DNA of 5,117 nt from Candidatus Segatella albertsiae (GTDB lineage Bacteria; Bacteroidota; Bacteroidia; Bacteroidales; Bacteroidaceae). Where the stretch lies: assembly GCA_002451555.1 (NCBI GenBank), contig DKCU01000115.1:1-5117 (forward strand). The letters run 5' to 3'. The translations under genes and the position numbers were made by a program. This document shows positions 1 through 5,052 of this stretch, piece after piece; within the stretch, counting starts at the first letter, position 1, and each line of letters opens with the position of its first letter. The notes beneath the pieces were generated by a model that saw nothing but the letters and a program-made list of their open reading frames with translations, was not told the origin of the DNA and searched no databases.

Positions 1-57
1 ATAAACAAAAAAGTTACGGCGGAAAATATTGGGTTCCGTCGTAACTTTTTTGTTTAT
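1..57. terminator. Two-way intrinsic terminator, 24-bp stem
   Basis: Bases 1-24 pair with 34-57 with a single G/T position, leaving a 9-base loop (25-33). The outer part of the stem is A-rich on the left and T-rich on the right, so either strand gives a hairpin followed by a U-run. On the minus strand it lies about 50 bases past the stop of the prolyl oligopeptidase and would end that transcript. On the plus strand it would end a transcript entering from the left, which implies a convergent gene outside the window. The pairing runs to the first base, so the true stem may extend beyond the edge. Confidence 0.85.
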
Positions 58-108
58 TTCATCTGTATCACTCGTTTTTGTTTACTTCTTTGCTTACGAT
101 TTCATTTT

Positions 109-2217
109 TTACTTCATTTTCATTCCCATCTCATACATCAGGAAACCGTAGATGTCTGCGTTCTCCTCCATCTGCTTGCTCAGTGGCTTGCCACCACCAT
201 GGCCCGCCTTCGAGTCGATGCGGATGAGCACAGGGGCTTTGCCTGCCTGGCACTCCTGCAAGGTGGCGGCAAACTTGAAGCTGTGGGCTGGTACCACACG
301 GTCGTCGTGATCGGCAGTAGTAACCATGGTGGCTGGATAGCTTACGCCCTTCTTGATGTTGTGCAGAGGGGAGTAACCCTTCAGATACTCGAACATCTCC
401 TTGCTGTCGGCACTCGTGCCATAGTCTGGCGCCCAGTTCCAACCGATGGTGAACTTATGGTAGCGCAACATGTCCATCACGCCTACCTCTGGGATGCAGA
501 CCTTGAAGAGGTCAGGACGCTGGGTCATGCAGGCTCCTACTAGCAAGCCGCCGTTGCTTCCGCCGAGGATGGCGAGGTGGTTCTTGTCGGTGTACTTATT
601 GCTGATGAGCCATTCGCCAGCCGAGATGAAGTCATCGAACACATTCTGCTTCTGCATCTTGGTGCCAGCCAAGTGCCAGTCCTCACCATATTCGCCACCG
701 CCACGGAGCACTACGTAGGCATAGATGCCACCATTCTCCAGGAAAGGCACACGCATCGCCGAGAACGATGGAGGATAGGTTACGTTGAAACCGCCATAGC
801 CATACATCAAGACAGGGTTCTTACCGTTCTTCTTCATGCCCTTCTTGTAGGTCAGGAAGATAGGGATGCGAGTGCCGTCCTTCGAGGTGTAGAATGCCAT
901 CTCCGAGGTGTATTCGCTCAGCTTGAAGTTGACCTTCGGCTGACTGTAGATGCTACTCTTGCCCGAAGCCAAGTCCATCTGGTAGATGGTGGTAGGCACG
1001 GTGTAGGAGGTGTAGCTATAGAAGAGCTCCTTGCGTTCACGTTTTCCACTGAAGCTGGCGCTACCCACGCCTGGCAATTTGATTTCGGAGAGTTTCTCAC
1101 CTTTTATATTGTATAGGTAAGCATGGCTGCAATTATCCTTGGTGTAGGTGAGCACCATCTTGTCGCCATCCACGAAGGTCACGTCCTCCAGCACGGCATC
1201 ACTTTCAGGAATGAGTTCCTTCCAGTCTTGGTAGCCCGGCTTCTTGAGGTTTGCCACCATCAGGCGATACTTCTGAGCACCAGCGTTGGTGAGCATGTAG
1301 ATGTCGTTGCCGATGATTTCCACAGGCGAGTAGGTCTTTGAGCAGTCACCCGTCATCTGGATGAACTGGGAATTAGGCTGGCGGAGGTCACGCACGAAGA
1401 GGTTGATACCCTGGTCCATGCCCGACTCGGTGAGGAACATCATCGTCTCCTCCTTGTTCACGCTCACGCCATAGAAGCGGAGCGGATTGGCTGGGTTCTG
1501 ATAGAAGAGAACATCCTGGCTCTGAGGAGTTCCCATCTTATGATAATACACCTTCTGGATTTCGTTCTTAGCCGAAGTCTCCTTGCCCTTCTCTGGCGCA
1601 TCATAGGCACTGTAGTAAAAGCCATCGCCTTGCCAGTCGGCGCCTGTGAACTTCGCCCATACGATATGGTCAGCGAGGAGCTTTTGGGTCTTCACGTCCA
1701 TCACGTAGATTTCCTCCCAGTCGCTTCCGCTTCGGGAGATGGTGTAGACGAGGTACTTGCCGTCGTTGGAGAAGGAGATGCCCTTGAGGGCCACGGTTCC
1801 GTCGTCGCTGAGCTTGTTGGGGTCGAGAAACACACGAGCCTCTCCGCCGAGCTTATCCATCTGATAGAGCACGGCTTGGTTTTGCAGACCGTTGTTCTTA
1901 TAGACATACCATTTGCCGTTCTTTTCGAAAGGAGTATATACCTTCTCGTAATTTGCCACTTGCTTCAAGCGTTTCAGATACTTGGCACGTTGTGGAATCT
2001 TCGTCATATAGGCATCTGTCACGGCGTTCTCCGCCTTGACCCAAGCCGCCGTAGCCGCACAAGTATCGTCTTCGAGTGGTCGGAAAGGGTCCGCCACTTT
2101 CACACCGAAGTATTCGTCCACCGTGTTGTCCTTAGGGGCGGTAGGATACTTCAAGCTTTGTCCCATCATGGTAAGGGTTGACATCGCCAGGATGGATGAT
2201 AACAAGATTGTCTTCAT
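109..2217 (-). CDS. Exported prolyl oligopeptidase (peptidase family S9A)
   Basis: This 702-residue serine peptidase should cleave short peptides after proline. Residues 1-19 form a Sec signal peptide (MKTILLSSILAMSTLTMMGQ, no lipobox Cys), so it should act in the periplasm or outside. Residues about 25-430 match the seven-bladed propeller domain that gates the active site, and about 470-702 the alpha/beta hydrolase domain. Catalytic residues are visible: Ser554 in GGSNGG, Asp638 in ADHDDRVVPAHS and His673 in KAGHGGGK. Arg640 matches the substrate-binding arginine of the porcine enzyme. Length and signal peptide resemble the periplasmic enzyme of Flavobacterium (Elizabethkingia) meningosepticum. 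I chose the start at 2217 because it begins the signal peptide; the frame is open to 2313, but that extension would bury the signal and cross the promoter. The gene appears to be a single transcription unit, with its own promoter and terminator. Confidence 0.95.
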   Translation of the reverse strand: MKTILLSSILAMSTLTMMGQSLKYPTAPKDNTVDEYFGVKVADPFRPLEDDTCAATAAWVKAENAVTDAYMTKIPQRAKYLKRLKQVANYEKVYTPFEKNGKWYVYKNNGLQNQAVLYQMDKLGGEARVFLDPNKLSDDGTVALKGISFSNDGKYLVYTISRSGSDWEEIYVMDVKTQKLLADHIVWAKFTGADWQGDGFYYSAYDAPEKGKETSAKNEIQKVYYHKMGTPQSQDVLFYQNPANPLRFYGVSVNKEETMMFLTESGMDQGINLFVRDLRQPNSQFIQMTGDCSKTYSPVEIIGNDIYMLTNAGAQKYRLMVANLKKPGYQDWKELIPESDAVLEDVTFVDGDKMVLTYTKDNCSHAYLYNIKGEKLSEIKLPGVGSASFSGKRERKELFYSYTSYTVPTTIYQMDLASGKSSIYSQPKVNFKLSEYTSEMAFYTSKDGTRIPIFLTYKKGMKKNGKNPVLMYGYGGFNVTYPPSFSAMRVPFLENGGIYAYVVLRGGGEYGEDWHLAGTKMQKQNVFDDFISAGEWLISNKYTDKNHLAILGGSNGGLLVGACMTQRPDLFKVCIPEVGVMDMLRYHKFTIGWNWAPDYGTSADSKEMFEYLKGYSPLHNIKKGVSYPATMVTTADHDDRVVPAHSFKFAATLQECQAGKAPVLIRIDSKAGHGGGKPLSKQMEENADIYGFLMYEMGMKMK

Positions 2218-2252
2218 AATCTTCTCTTTTATATAAATGATAAAGTCCTCTG

Positions 2253-2260
2253 CAAAAGTA
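2253..2260 (-). promoter_or_regulatory. -7 box of the prolyl oligopeptidase promoter
   Basis: The minus strand reads TACTTTTG here, a full match to the Bacteroidetes TAnnTTTG element. Transcription would begin near 2246, giving a leader of about 28 bases before the ATG at 2217. No TTTG lies at the usual 19-21 base distance upstream; the nearest one (2276-2273) is only 12 bases away. The -33 half is therefore weak, and the assignment rests on the -7 box and its position. Confidence 0.5.
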
Positions 2261-2278
2261 AGGAAAATATCGCAAATA

Positions 2279-2310
2279 TTTGCATAATCATTCGATTTTT
2301 TGTACTTTTG
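2279..2310 (+). promoter_or_regulatory. Consensus Bacteroidetes promoter facing the gene-free region
   Basis: TTTG at 2279-2282 is followed by a 20-base spacer and TACTTTTG at 2303-2310. This matches the primary sigma factor consensus of Bacteroidetes (TTTG, 19-21 bases, TAnnTTTG) in both boxes and in spacing. The start site would be near 2315-2317. There is no long plus-strand gene downstream; the next 310 bases hold a 30-codon frame and a large hairpin. It is the strongest vegetative promoter match I see in the window, and it drives something unannotated. The -33 box is half of the palindrome GCAAATATTTGC (2272-2283). Confidence 0.65.
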
Positions 2311-2397
2311 CATCGGATTTAATAAGTAAGTCGAGAGAGATAGGTCTCTAAATCTTATGATGTTCCTCTGAATCCTAAGATAAAAAGATGTATTTAT

Positions 2398-2490
2398 ATG
2401 AGTAAAAAAGATCAGATTGTATCGTTTTGTGGCAACATGTGTTGTTGCTCGTTTTCATCTGTTAGTAAAAGCCTATATGTTTGTGGGTAA
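2398..2490 (+). CDS. Possible 30-residue cysteine-rich peptide
   Basis: An ATG at 2398 opens a frame of 30 codons ending in TAA at 2490. The peptide has five cysteines, at residues 11, 15, 16, 17 and 29, including a CCC run in the stretch SFCGNMCCCSFSSVSK, with a basic start (MSKKDQ). It lies about 80 bases after the predicted start site of the consensus promoter, on the same strand. There is no clear Shine-Dalgarno, but that is normal in this group. It has no signal peptide or membrane segment, and I recognise no family. The cysteine cluster could bind a metal or form disulfides, which is inference. A frame this short can arise by chance, so the case depends on the promoter and on conservation I cannot test. 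Confidence 0.3.
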   Translation: MSKKDQIVSFCGNMCCCSFSSVSKSLYVCG

Positions 2491-2499
2491 AAGCTTATA
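2466..2499 (+). repeat. Short 22-base-spaced direct repeat (TAAAAGC-TATA)
   Basis: TAAAAGCCTATA (from 2466) recurs as TAAAAGCTTATA (from 2488), 22 bases apart with one change. It overlaps the end of the 30-codon frame and sits directly before the 21-base repeat hairpin, so the ~21-22 base rhythm runs from about 2466 to 2595. It may be an older, diverged part of the same array. Confidence 0.45.
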
Positions 2500-2502
2500 A
2501 AC

Positions 2503-2592
2503 TTTTCATCCCAAGACTTGGTATGTGTGTTCAAAGTCTTGGGATGTAGGTTTAAAGTCTTTGAATGTACATACAAAGTCTTGGGATGAAAA
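2503..2592 (+). repeat. Long hairpin built from three 21-base direct repeats and one inverted copy
   Basis: Three units begin AAAGTCTTGGGATG, AAAGTCTTTGAATG and AAAGTCTTGGGATG at 2533, 2554 and 2575, exactly 21 bases apart. An inverted copy (CATCCCAAGACTT) lies at 2508-2519. As a result, 2503-2540 pairs with 2555-2592: 17 perfect pairs (2503-2519 with 2576-2592), then 6, three wobble pairs, 7 and 3 more, with mismatches only at 2520/2575 and 2537/2558. The loop is 2541-2554. All three wobble pairs are G-U in plus-strand RNA and would be C-A clashes in minus-strand RNA, which favours a plus-strand RNA structure. It could end the plus-strand transcript, act as a processing site, or be a copy of a dispersed intergenic repeat. 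Confidence 0.8.
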
Positions 2593-2593
2593 A

Positions 2594-2624
2594 TTTGTGT
2601 GGTTTAACGATTTTAGTTGACCAC
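2594..2624 (-). terminator. Terminator of the sigma/anti-sigma/Spy-like operon
   Basis: On the minus strand GTGGTCAAC (2624-2616) pairs with GTTAAACCAC (2608-2599) around a 7-base loop (2609-2615), with one bulge. A short spacer and a T-run (2593-2589 and onward) follow, just past the stop codon at 2629. This fits intrinsic termination of the three-gene operon. The stem also forms in plus-strand RNA, where a G-U pair replaces an A-C clash, so it may help end the opposing transcript as well. Confidence 0.6.
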
Positions 2625-2628
2625 TTTG

Positions 2629-3126
2629 TTAAGGCTTAGGCATGGCTTTCCCATGACATTTGCCGTTACCCTTGGGGCTTTTCTTAAAACCTTTCTTGGC
2701 GAAATGATTGAAGTCGTTTCGCTCCAAATCATATACTCGCTGTATTTGCTTAGGTGATAAGAATTTAGAGTAAGCATTGTAATACTTCTCGCGGATGTCG
2801 AGTATCTTGCGGCTCTGCTGAAATTTCGCCTTGATGTTCTTGTCAACCTCGGCATCGGTCATTTCGCCTGGCTTCTTCTTAGGGTGAGGAATACGGGTGG
2901 CAGCAATCTCCTTGCGGCAGTTGCAGAATGTCTCCACGAACTTATTTGTGGTCTTGTCATCGAATGCCAACTGCTGTGCGATGCGATTGGCTTGCATTTG
3001 TGTAAACTGCTCCATGTTGGGGCGTTTCCTCTCCTTGCCATTGTAGTTCTGTTGTGCCATGGCAAGTGTGATGGATGCTATTATCATGAAGTATAGCATC
3101 ATCAGTTTTTTCATTTTGTTCATCAT
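2629..3126 (-). CDS. Spy/CpxP-like exported protein, third gene of the ECF sigma operon
   Basis: This 165-residue protein has a signal peptide at residues 1-24 (cleavage predicted after AMA, before QQ), so it should be periplasmic. The mature part is helical and strongly basic. Residues about 44-76 (NRIAQQLAFDDKTTNKF) and 105-135 (REKYYNAYSKFLSPKQIQRV) resemble the paired helices of the Spy/CpxP family; LSPKQ stands where the LTxxQ motif is usual. Family members are chaperones or stress and metal sensors. Three cysteines remain after export, Cys68 and Cys70 as CNC and Cys157 in KCHGK; metal binding is possible but only inferred. The N-terminus has close alternative starts at residues 2 and 5, which barely change the signal peptide. 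It lies 51 bases after the probable anti-sigma gene with no clear promoter between them. The sequence similarity is modest, so the family call is from pattern. Confidence 0.7.
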   Translation of the reverse strand: MMNKMKKLMMLYFMIIASITLAMAQQNYNGKERKRPNMEQFTQMQANRIAQQLAFDDKTTNKFVETFCNCRKEIAATRIPHPKKKPGEMTDAEVDKNIKAKFQQSRKILDIREKYYNAYSKFLSPKQIQRVYDLERNDFNHFAKKGFKKSPKGNGKCHGKAMPKP

Positions 3127-3177
3127 ACCTATTTGAAATTAATTTAAAATAAAAGAGTTATTGTAAATACATAATTT

Positions 3178-3597
3178 TTATTGCAAGTTCAGATAGATGT
3201 CGTTGCTATAGTCGGCGAGAAGACTTTCCTGCTCCTCTTGGCTTAAGCTATCATATGCCTTATCTACTGCAATGGTACTTGTTGCTTGCTGTTGATGCTT
3301 GCTTGGATTACTGTTATTTTCTATATTTCCGAAATGCAGTATGCATATAGCGCAGAGCGATGCGGCAATTGCAGTTAATGTTATCGTAAGACGTCTGCTA
3401 AGAGCCTTCTTCTGTTGCTTTTGGGCTTGATGCTCGGAATCTTTAAGTTGCTTCTGAGAATTTTCAAGTCCTTTTTCCTTTTCCAATTCATCTATTTGTT
3501 CCAGCACATTGCTCTGTACCCTCTCGAACAAACCTTCTGGTATGGTATAAGGCATTTTCTTGCCTATCTTCTCCAGATTATCATTATTTTCAATCAT
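3178..3597 (-). CDS. Probable anti-sigma factor, one-pass membrane protein
   Basis: This 139-residue protein has an N-terminal cytosolic part (1-69) with the motif KKMPYTIPEGLFERV at 13-27, common in short proteins encoded after ECF sigma genes in Bacteroidales. A charged, Gln-rich helical stretch follows at 28-66. One membrane helix spans about 70-89; Arg68-Arg69 just before it predicts the N-terminus inside. The periplasmic tail (90-139) ends in a conserved-looking acidic segment (AYDSLSQEEQESLLADYSND). The gene starts 43 bases after the sigma gene and clearly belongs to the same operon. It lacks the zinc-binding HxxxCxxC motif of ZAS anti-sigma factors. Position, topology and length resemble CnrY, which holds its sigma factor at the membrane. 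That it inhibits the sigma factor is inferred from context, not from a recognised anti-sigma domain. Confidence 0.7.
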   Translation of the reverse strand: MIENNDNLEKIGKKMPYTIPEGLFERVQSNVLEQIDELEKEKGLENSQKQLKDSEHQAQKQQKKALSRRLTITLTAIAASLCAICILHFGNIENNSNPSKHQQQATSTIAVDKAYDSLSQEEQESLLADYSNDIYLNLQ

Positions 3598-3640
3598 ATC
3601 TCGTTTTATTTTATATGGTTCAACATTAAATTTTTGACTT

Positions 3641-4183
3641 CTAACTTTCTAACATCTTCATTTTGTCAATGATTTTCTGCTTGGCGAAGCAATAGTTCGC
3701 TTTAGCTGAACTTTCGCTGGTATCGGTTATTTCAGCTATTTGTTTGAAACTCAGATCGTCATAGTAACGCAAGTTGAATACCGTCTGTTGCTTGGGAGGC
3801 AAGTCATGGATTGCTTCTTGCAGGGCAACGGCTTCACGGTCTCCGTATTCGAAGTAGGAGGCGGCGCATTGTAGTCTCGCCTTGTCGAGCGAGAGACTTT
3901 CTTCCTTTTTCTTTCTAAGGAACGAAAGGGTAGCATTGGTTGCCAAGCGATATATCCAGGAGAAGAGCGAACTATCGCCCTTAAAGGTATCAAACTTCTG
4001 ATATATTTTGATAAAGACCTCCTGAAGCATGTCTTCGGCATCCTCCTCATATACTACAAGTCTGCGGATATGCCAGTAAATCCTCTCCTGGTATTCGTCC
4101 ATGAGTATCCTCATCCCTTGGTCAGGATGAGTTCGCATCTTTTCTATGATGGTAGCGTCTGTCGTATTCATTATTTTTGTCAT
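3641..4183 (-). CDS. ECF-type RNA polymerase sigma factor
   Basis: This 180-residue protein has only the two domains of group 4 sigma factors. Region 2 spans about 27-93, with the core-binding DMLQEVFIKIY motif at 51-61 and the promoter-melting segment FKGDSSLFSWIYRLATN at 67-83. Region 4 spans about 119-176, with LPPKQQTVFNLRYYDDLSFKQIAE at 128-151 and a helix-turn-helix reaching residue 167 that reads the -35 element. It should direct polymerase to a small regulon, probably including its own operon. The start is uncertain: ATG at 4183 has a purine-rich stretch upstream (AAAGAGTAAAGC), while a second ATG at 4171 (residue 5, MNTTDA) would leave a more normal leader if the predicted promoter is right. 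The two downstream genes look like its membrane inhibitor and a periplasmic partner. Confidence 0.92.
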   Translation of the reverse strand: MTKIMNTTDATIIEKMRTHPDQGMRILMDEYQERIYWHIRRLVVYEEDAEDMLQEVFIKIYQKFDTFKGDSSLFSWIYRLATNATLSFLRKKKEESLSLDKARLQCAASYFEYGDREAVALQEAIHDLPPKQQTVFNLRYYDDLSFKQIAEITDTSESSAKANYCFAKQKIIDKMKMLES

Positions 4184-4191
4184 GCTTTACT

Positions 4192-4220
4192 CTTTAGACA
4201 ACTTCTGGGGAAAAAGGTTA
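4192..4220 (-). promoter_or_regulatory. Possible ECF-type promoter of the sigma operon
   Basis: On the minus strand TAACC (4220-4216) is followed by 16 bases and GTC (4199-4197) in TGTCTAA. ECF sigma factors commonly use an AAC-centred -35 and a GTC-centred -10 at this spacing. No TAnnTTTG vegetative box is visible between the hsp20 terminator and the sigma gene, so this is the best candidate. Transcription would start close to 4190, leaving a leader of only about 7 bases to the ATG at 4183 or about 19 to the ATG at 4171. Confidence 0.45.
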
Positions 4221-4284
4221 AAATAAAATTTGAAAAACGTGCAAGTTTCTTGAGTGATTGTTGCTCCCTATGGGATACCAACAG

Positions 4285-4322
4285 AAAAAGGCAGACTCCA
4301 AAACGAATATGGAATCTGCCTT
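4285..4322 (-). terminator. Terminator of hsp20
   Basis: On the minus strand AAGGCAGATTCC (4322-4311) pairs with GGAGTCTGCCTT (4299-4288) with one wobble, giving a 12-bp stem and an 11-base loop (4300-4310). A run of T follows at 4289-4285. It begins about 33 bases past the hsp20 stop codon, and separates hsp20 from the sigma operon transcriptionally. Confidence 0.85.
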
Positions 4323-4354
4323 CATTATTCTAGTCAATCATTTATGGGAGATGA

Positions 4355-4792
4355 TTATTTGACTTCAATATTCTTGGTAGCCTTAGCCTCTTCCTTAGGA
4401 GCCAACTTTGGAATCTCGACAGTCAAGACACCATTCTCAACCTTTGCTGAAATCTTCTCACGGTCAGCGTCCTCTGGCAAAGTATAACTCTGCTGATAGT
4501 TGCTGTAAGAGAACTCACGGCGTAAATAATGCTCGTGCTTGTCCTCATCCTTGTGCTCCAACTTGTTCTCAATGGCGATGTTCAAGTTTCCGTCATTGTC
4601 GATGTTGACGCGAACCCACTCTTTCTTCAAGCCAGGGGCTGCAACCTCCATCTCGTAAGCTTTCTCAGTCTCCTTCACATTGATGGCAGGAGCGGTGGCG
4701 TTCATACGAGGCATCAAGTCTGTGTTAAAGAAAGCGTCATCAAAGAAGTTACTCAACCAATCTGAATTATTATTTCTACGTGCTAACAACAT
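4355..4792 (-). CDS. Small heat-shock protein, Hsp20/alpha-crystallin family
   Basis: This 145-residue cytosolic chaperone is predicted to hold unfolding proteins without ATP until other chaperones refold them. A short N-terminal arm rich in Phe and Asn (LLARRNNNSDWLSNFFDDAFF) precedes the alpha-crystallin domain at about 35-130, with AYEMEVAAPGLKKEWVRV at 45-62 and the signature NGVLTVEIPK at 120-129. The tail ends with the IxV motif (Ile142-Glu-Val144) that links subunits in oligomers. Length is normal for bacterial members. The start at 4792 is set by GGAGG at 4805-4801, eight bases upstream; the in-frame TTG at 4807 overlaps that site and is rejected. The gene stands alone with a terminator downstream, and a sigma-54 type promoter lies upstream of a long leader. 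Confidence 0.96.
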   Translation of the reverse strand: MLLARRNNNSDWLSNFFDDAFFNTDLMPRMNATAPAINVKETEKAYEMEVAAPGLKKEWVRVNIDNDGNLNIAIENKLEHKDEDKHEHYLRREFSYSNYQQSYTLPEDADREKISAKVENGVLTVEIPKLAPKEEAKATKNIEVK

Positions 4793-4952
4793 AATTAAAA
4801 CCTCCAAATTTTATTTTACTCGTCCTCTCGATGCCTTGCGGCTCCGTCGGGATTTCTGTTTGTTAATATTTAATGTTTATCTTTTGATTGCCCTAGCCTC
4901 AGTAGCTTGGTTCTCTTTCGTTCCCCTTACCTCTTTCGGCTTCAGCTTTCAC
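4793..4952 (-). other. Long purine-rich 5' leader of hsp20
   Basis: If the sigma-54 promoter is used, the hsp20 mRNA has a leader of about 160 bases. Its first half (4952-4890) is rich in A and G, with CGAAAGAG twice, 18 bases apart (4938-4931 and 4920-4913). The middle (4890-4852) is A/T-rich. Near the 3' end GCC-GCAA-GGC (4842-4833) makes a GNRA-tetraloop hairpin, possibly extended by CGA (4849-4847) with TCG (4831-4829). The ribosome site itself appears unpaired. I recognise no known riboswitch or thermometer. Confidence 0.4.
4801..4805 (-). promoter_or_regulatory. Strong Shine-Dalgarno of hsp20
   Basis: GGAGG lies 8 bases before the ATG at 4792. It is the only strong Shine-Dalgarno in the window; the other genes have only A/G-rich stretches, as is usual in Bacteroidetes. 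This fits high-level translation of a stress gene, and it decides the start codon. Confidence 0.85.
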
Positions 4953-4962
4953 CCTCTGTTAT

Positions 4963-4978
4963 TGCAACTAGCGTGCCA
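4963..4978 (-). promoter_or_regulatory. Sigma-54 promoter (-24/-12) of hsp20
   Basis: The minus strand reads TGGCACG (4978-4972), four bases, then TTGCA (4967-4963). This matches the sigma-54 consensus YTGGCACG-N4-TTGCW at every conserved position, with the required 10 bases between the GG (4977-4976) and GC (4965-4964) pairs. Transcription would start near 4952. Sigma-54 polymerase needs an ATP-driven activator bound upstream, so hsp20 would be switched on by a dedicated regulator encoded elsewhere. No TAnnTTTG promoter with a proper -33 box is seen for hsp20. Confidence 0.75.
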
Positions 4979-5052
4979 GTGGAAAGTGAACGTCAAACAT
5001 GGCAGTAAGTAAGGAAAAAATGACATGAAAGGATAAATATTTTAAACTTTTC

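Larger units (their letters stand above)
2316..2625 (+). ncRNA. Putative orphan plus-strand small transcript (novel RNA or small mRNA)
   Basis: This is an inferred transcript starting just after the promoter at 2279-2310 and ending at the strong hairpins at 2503-2624. It would be about 280-310 bases long. It holds a small hairpin at 2336-2349 (AGAGA-TAGG-TCTCT), an alternative 6-bp pairing of ATCTTA (2352-2357) with TAAGAT (2376-2381), the 30-codon frame at 2398-2490, and the 90-base hairpin. The 3' end converges on the Spy-like gene, so read-through would make antisense RNA to that gene's 3' end. I do not recognise it as a known RNA family. It could be a small mRNA, a regulatory RNA or only a repeat relic with a chance promoter. 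Confidence 0.4.

Noticed and set aside
577..1116. Long open plus-strand frame of 179 codons inside the peptidase gene, with similar ones at 199-543 and 1540-2181
   Set aside because: All lie opposite a complete, well-conserved gene, have no promoter, and give protein sequences without recognisable domains; they reflect codon bias of the real gene.
2218..2313. In-frame N-terminal extension of the prolyl oligopeptidase by 32 codons
   Set aside because: It would bury the clear signal peptide starting at 2217 and would run through the TACTTTTG promoter box; the extra residues look like translated non-coding DNA.
2398..2490. Cysteine-codon attenuation leader
   Set aside because: A leader needs a regulated gene downstream on the same strand; the next genes are on the opposite strand and converge on it.
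2503..2592. Insertion sequence or MITE end
   Set aside because: No flanking target-site duplication was visible and there is no transposase; the 21-base rhythm is not typical of MITE ends, although a dispersed repeat cannot be excluded.
2533..2595. CRISPR-like array
   Set aside because: The three units are contiguous 21-base repeats with no unique spacers, one unit is degenerate, and there are no cas genes nearby.
4793..4807. TTG start giving a 150-residue Hsp20
   Set aside because: The TTG overlaps the GGAGG ribosome site that serves the ATG at 4792, and the ATG start gives the usual N-terminus of the family.
4793..4860. ROSE or fourU RNA thermometer in the hsp20 leader
   Set aside because: I found no pyrimidine stretch in the leader that could mask GGAGG, and no four-U element opposite it.
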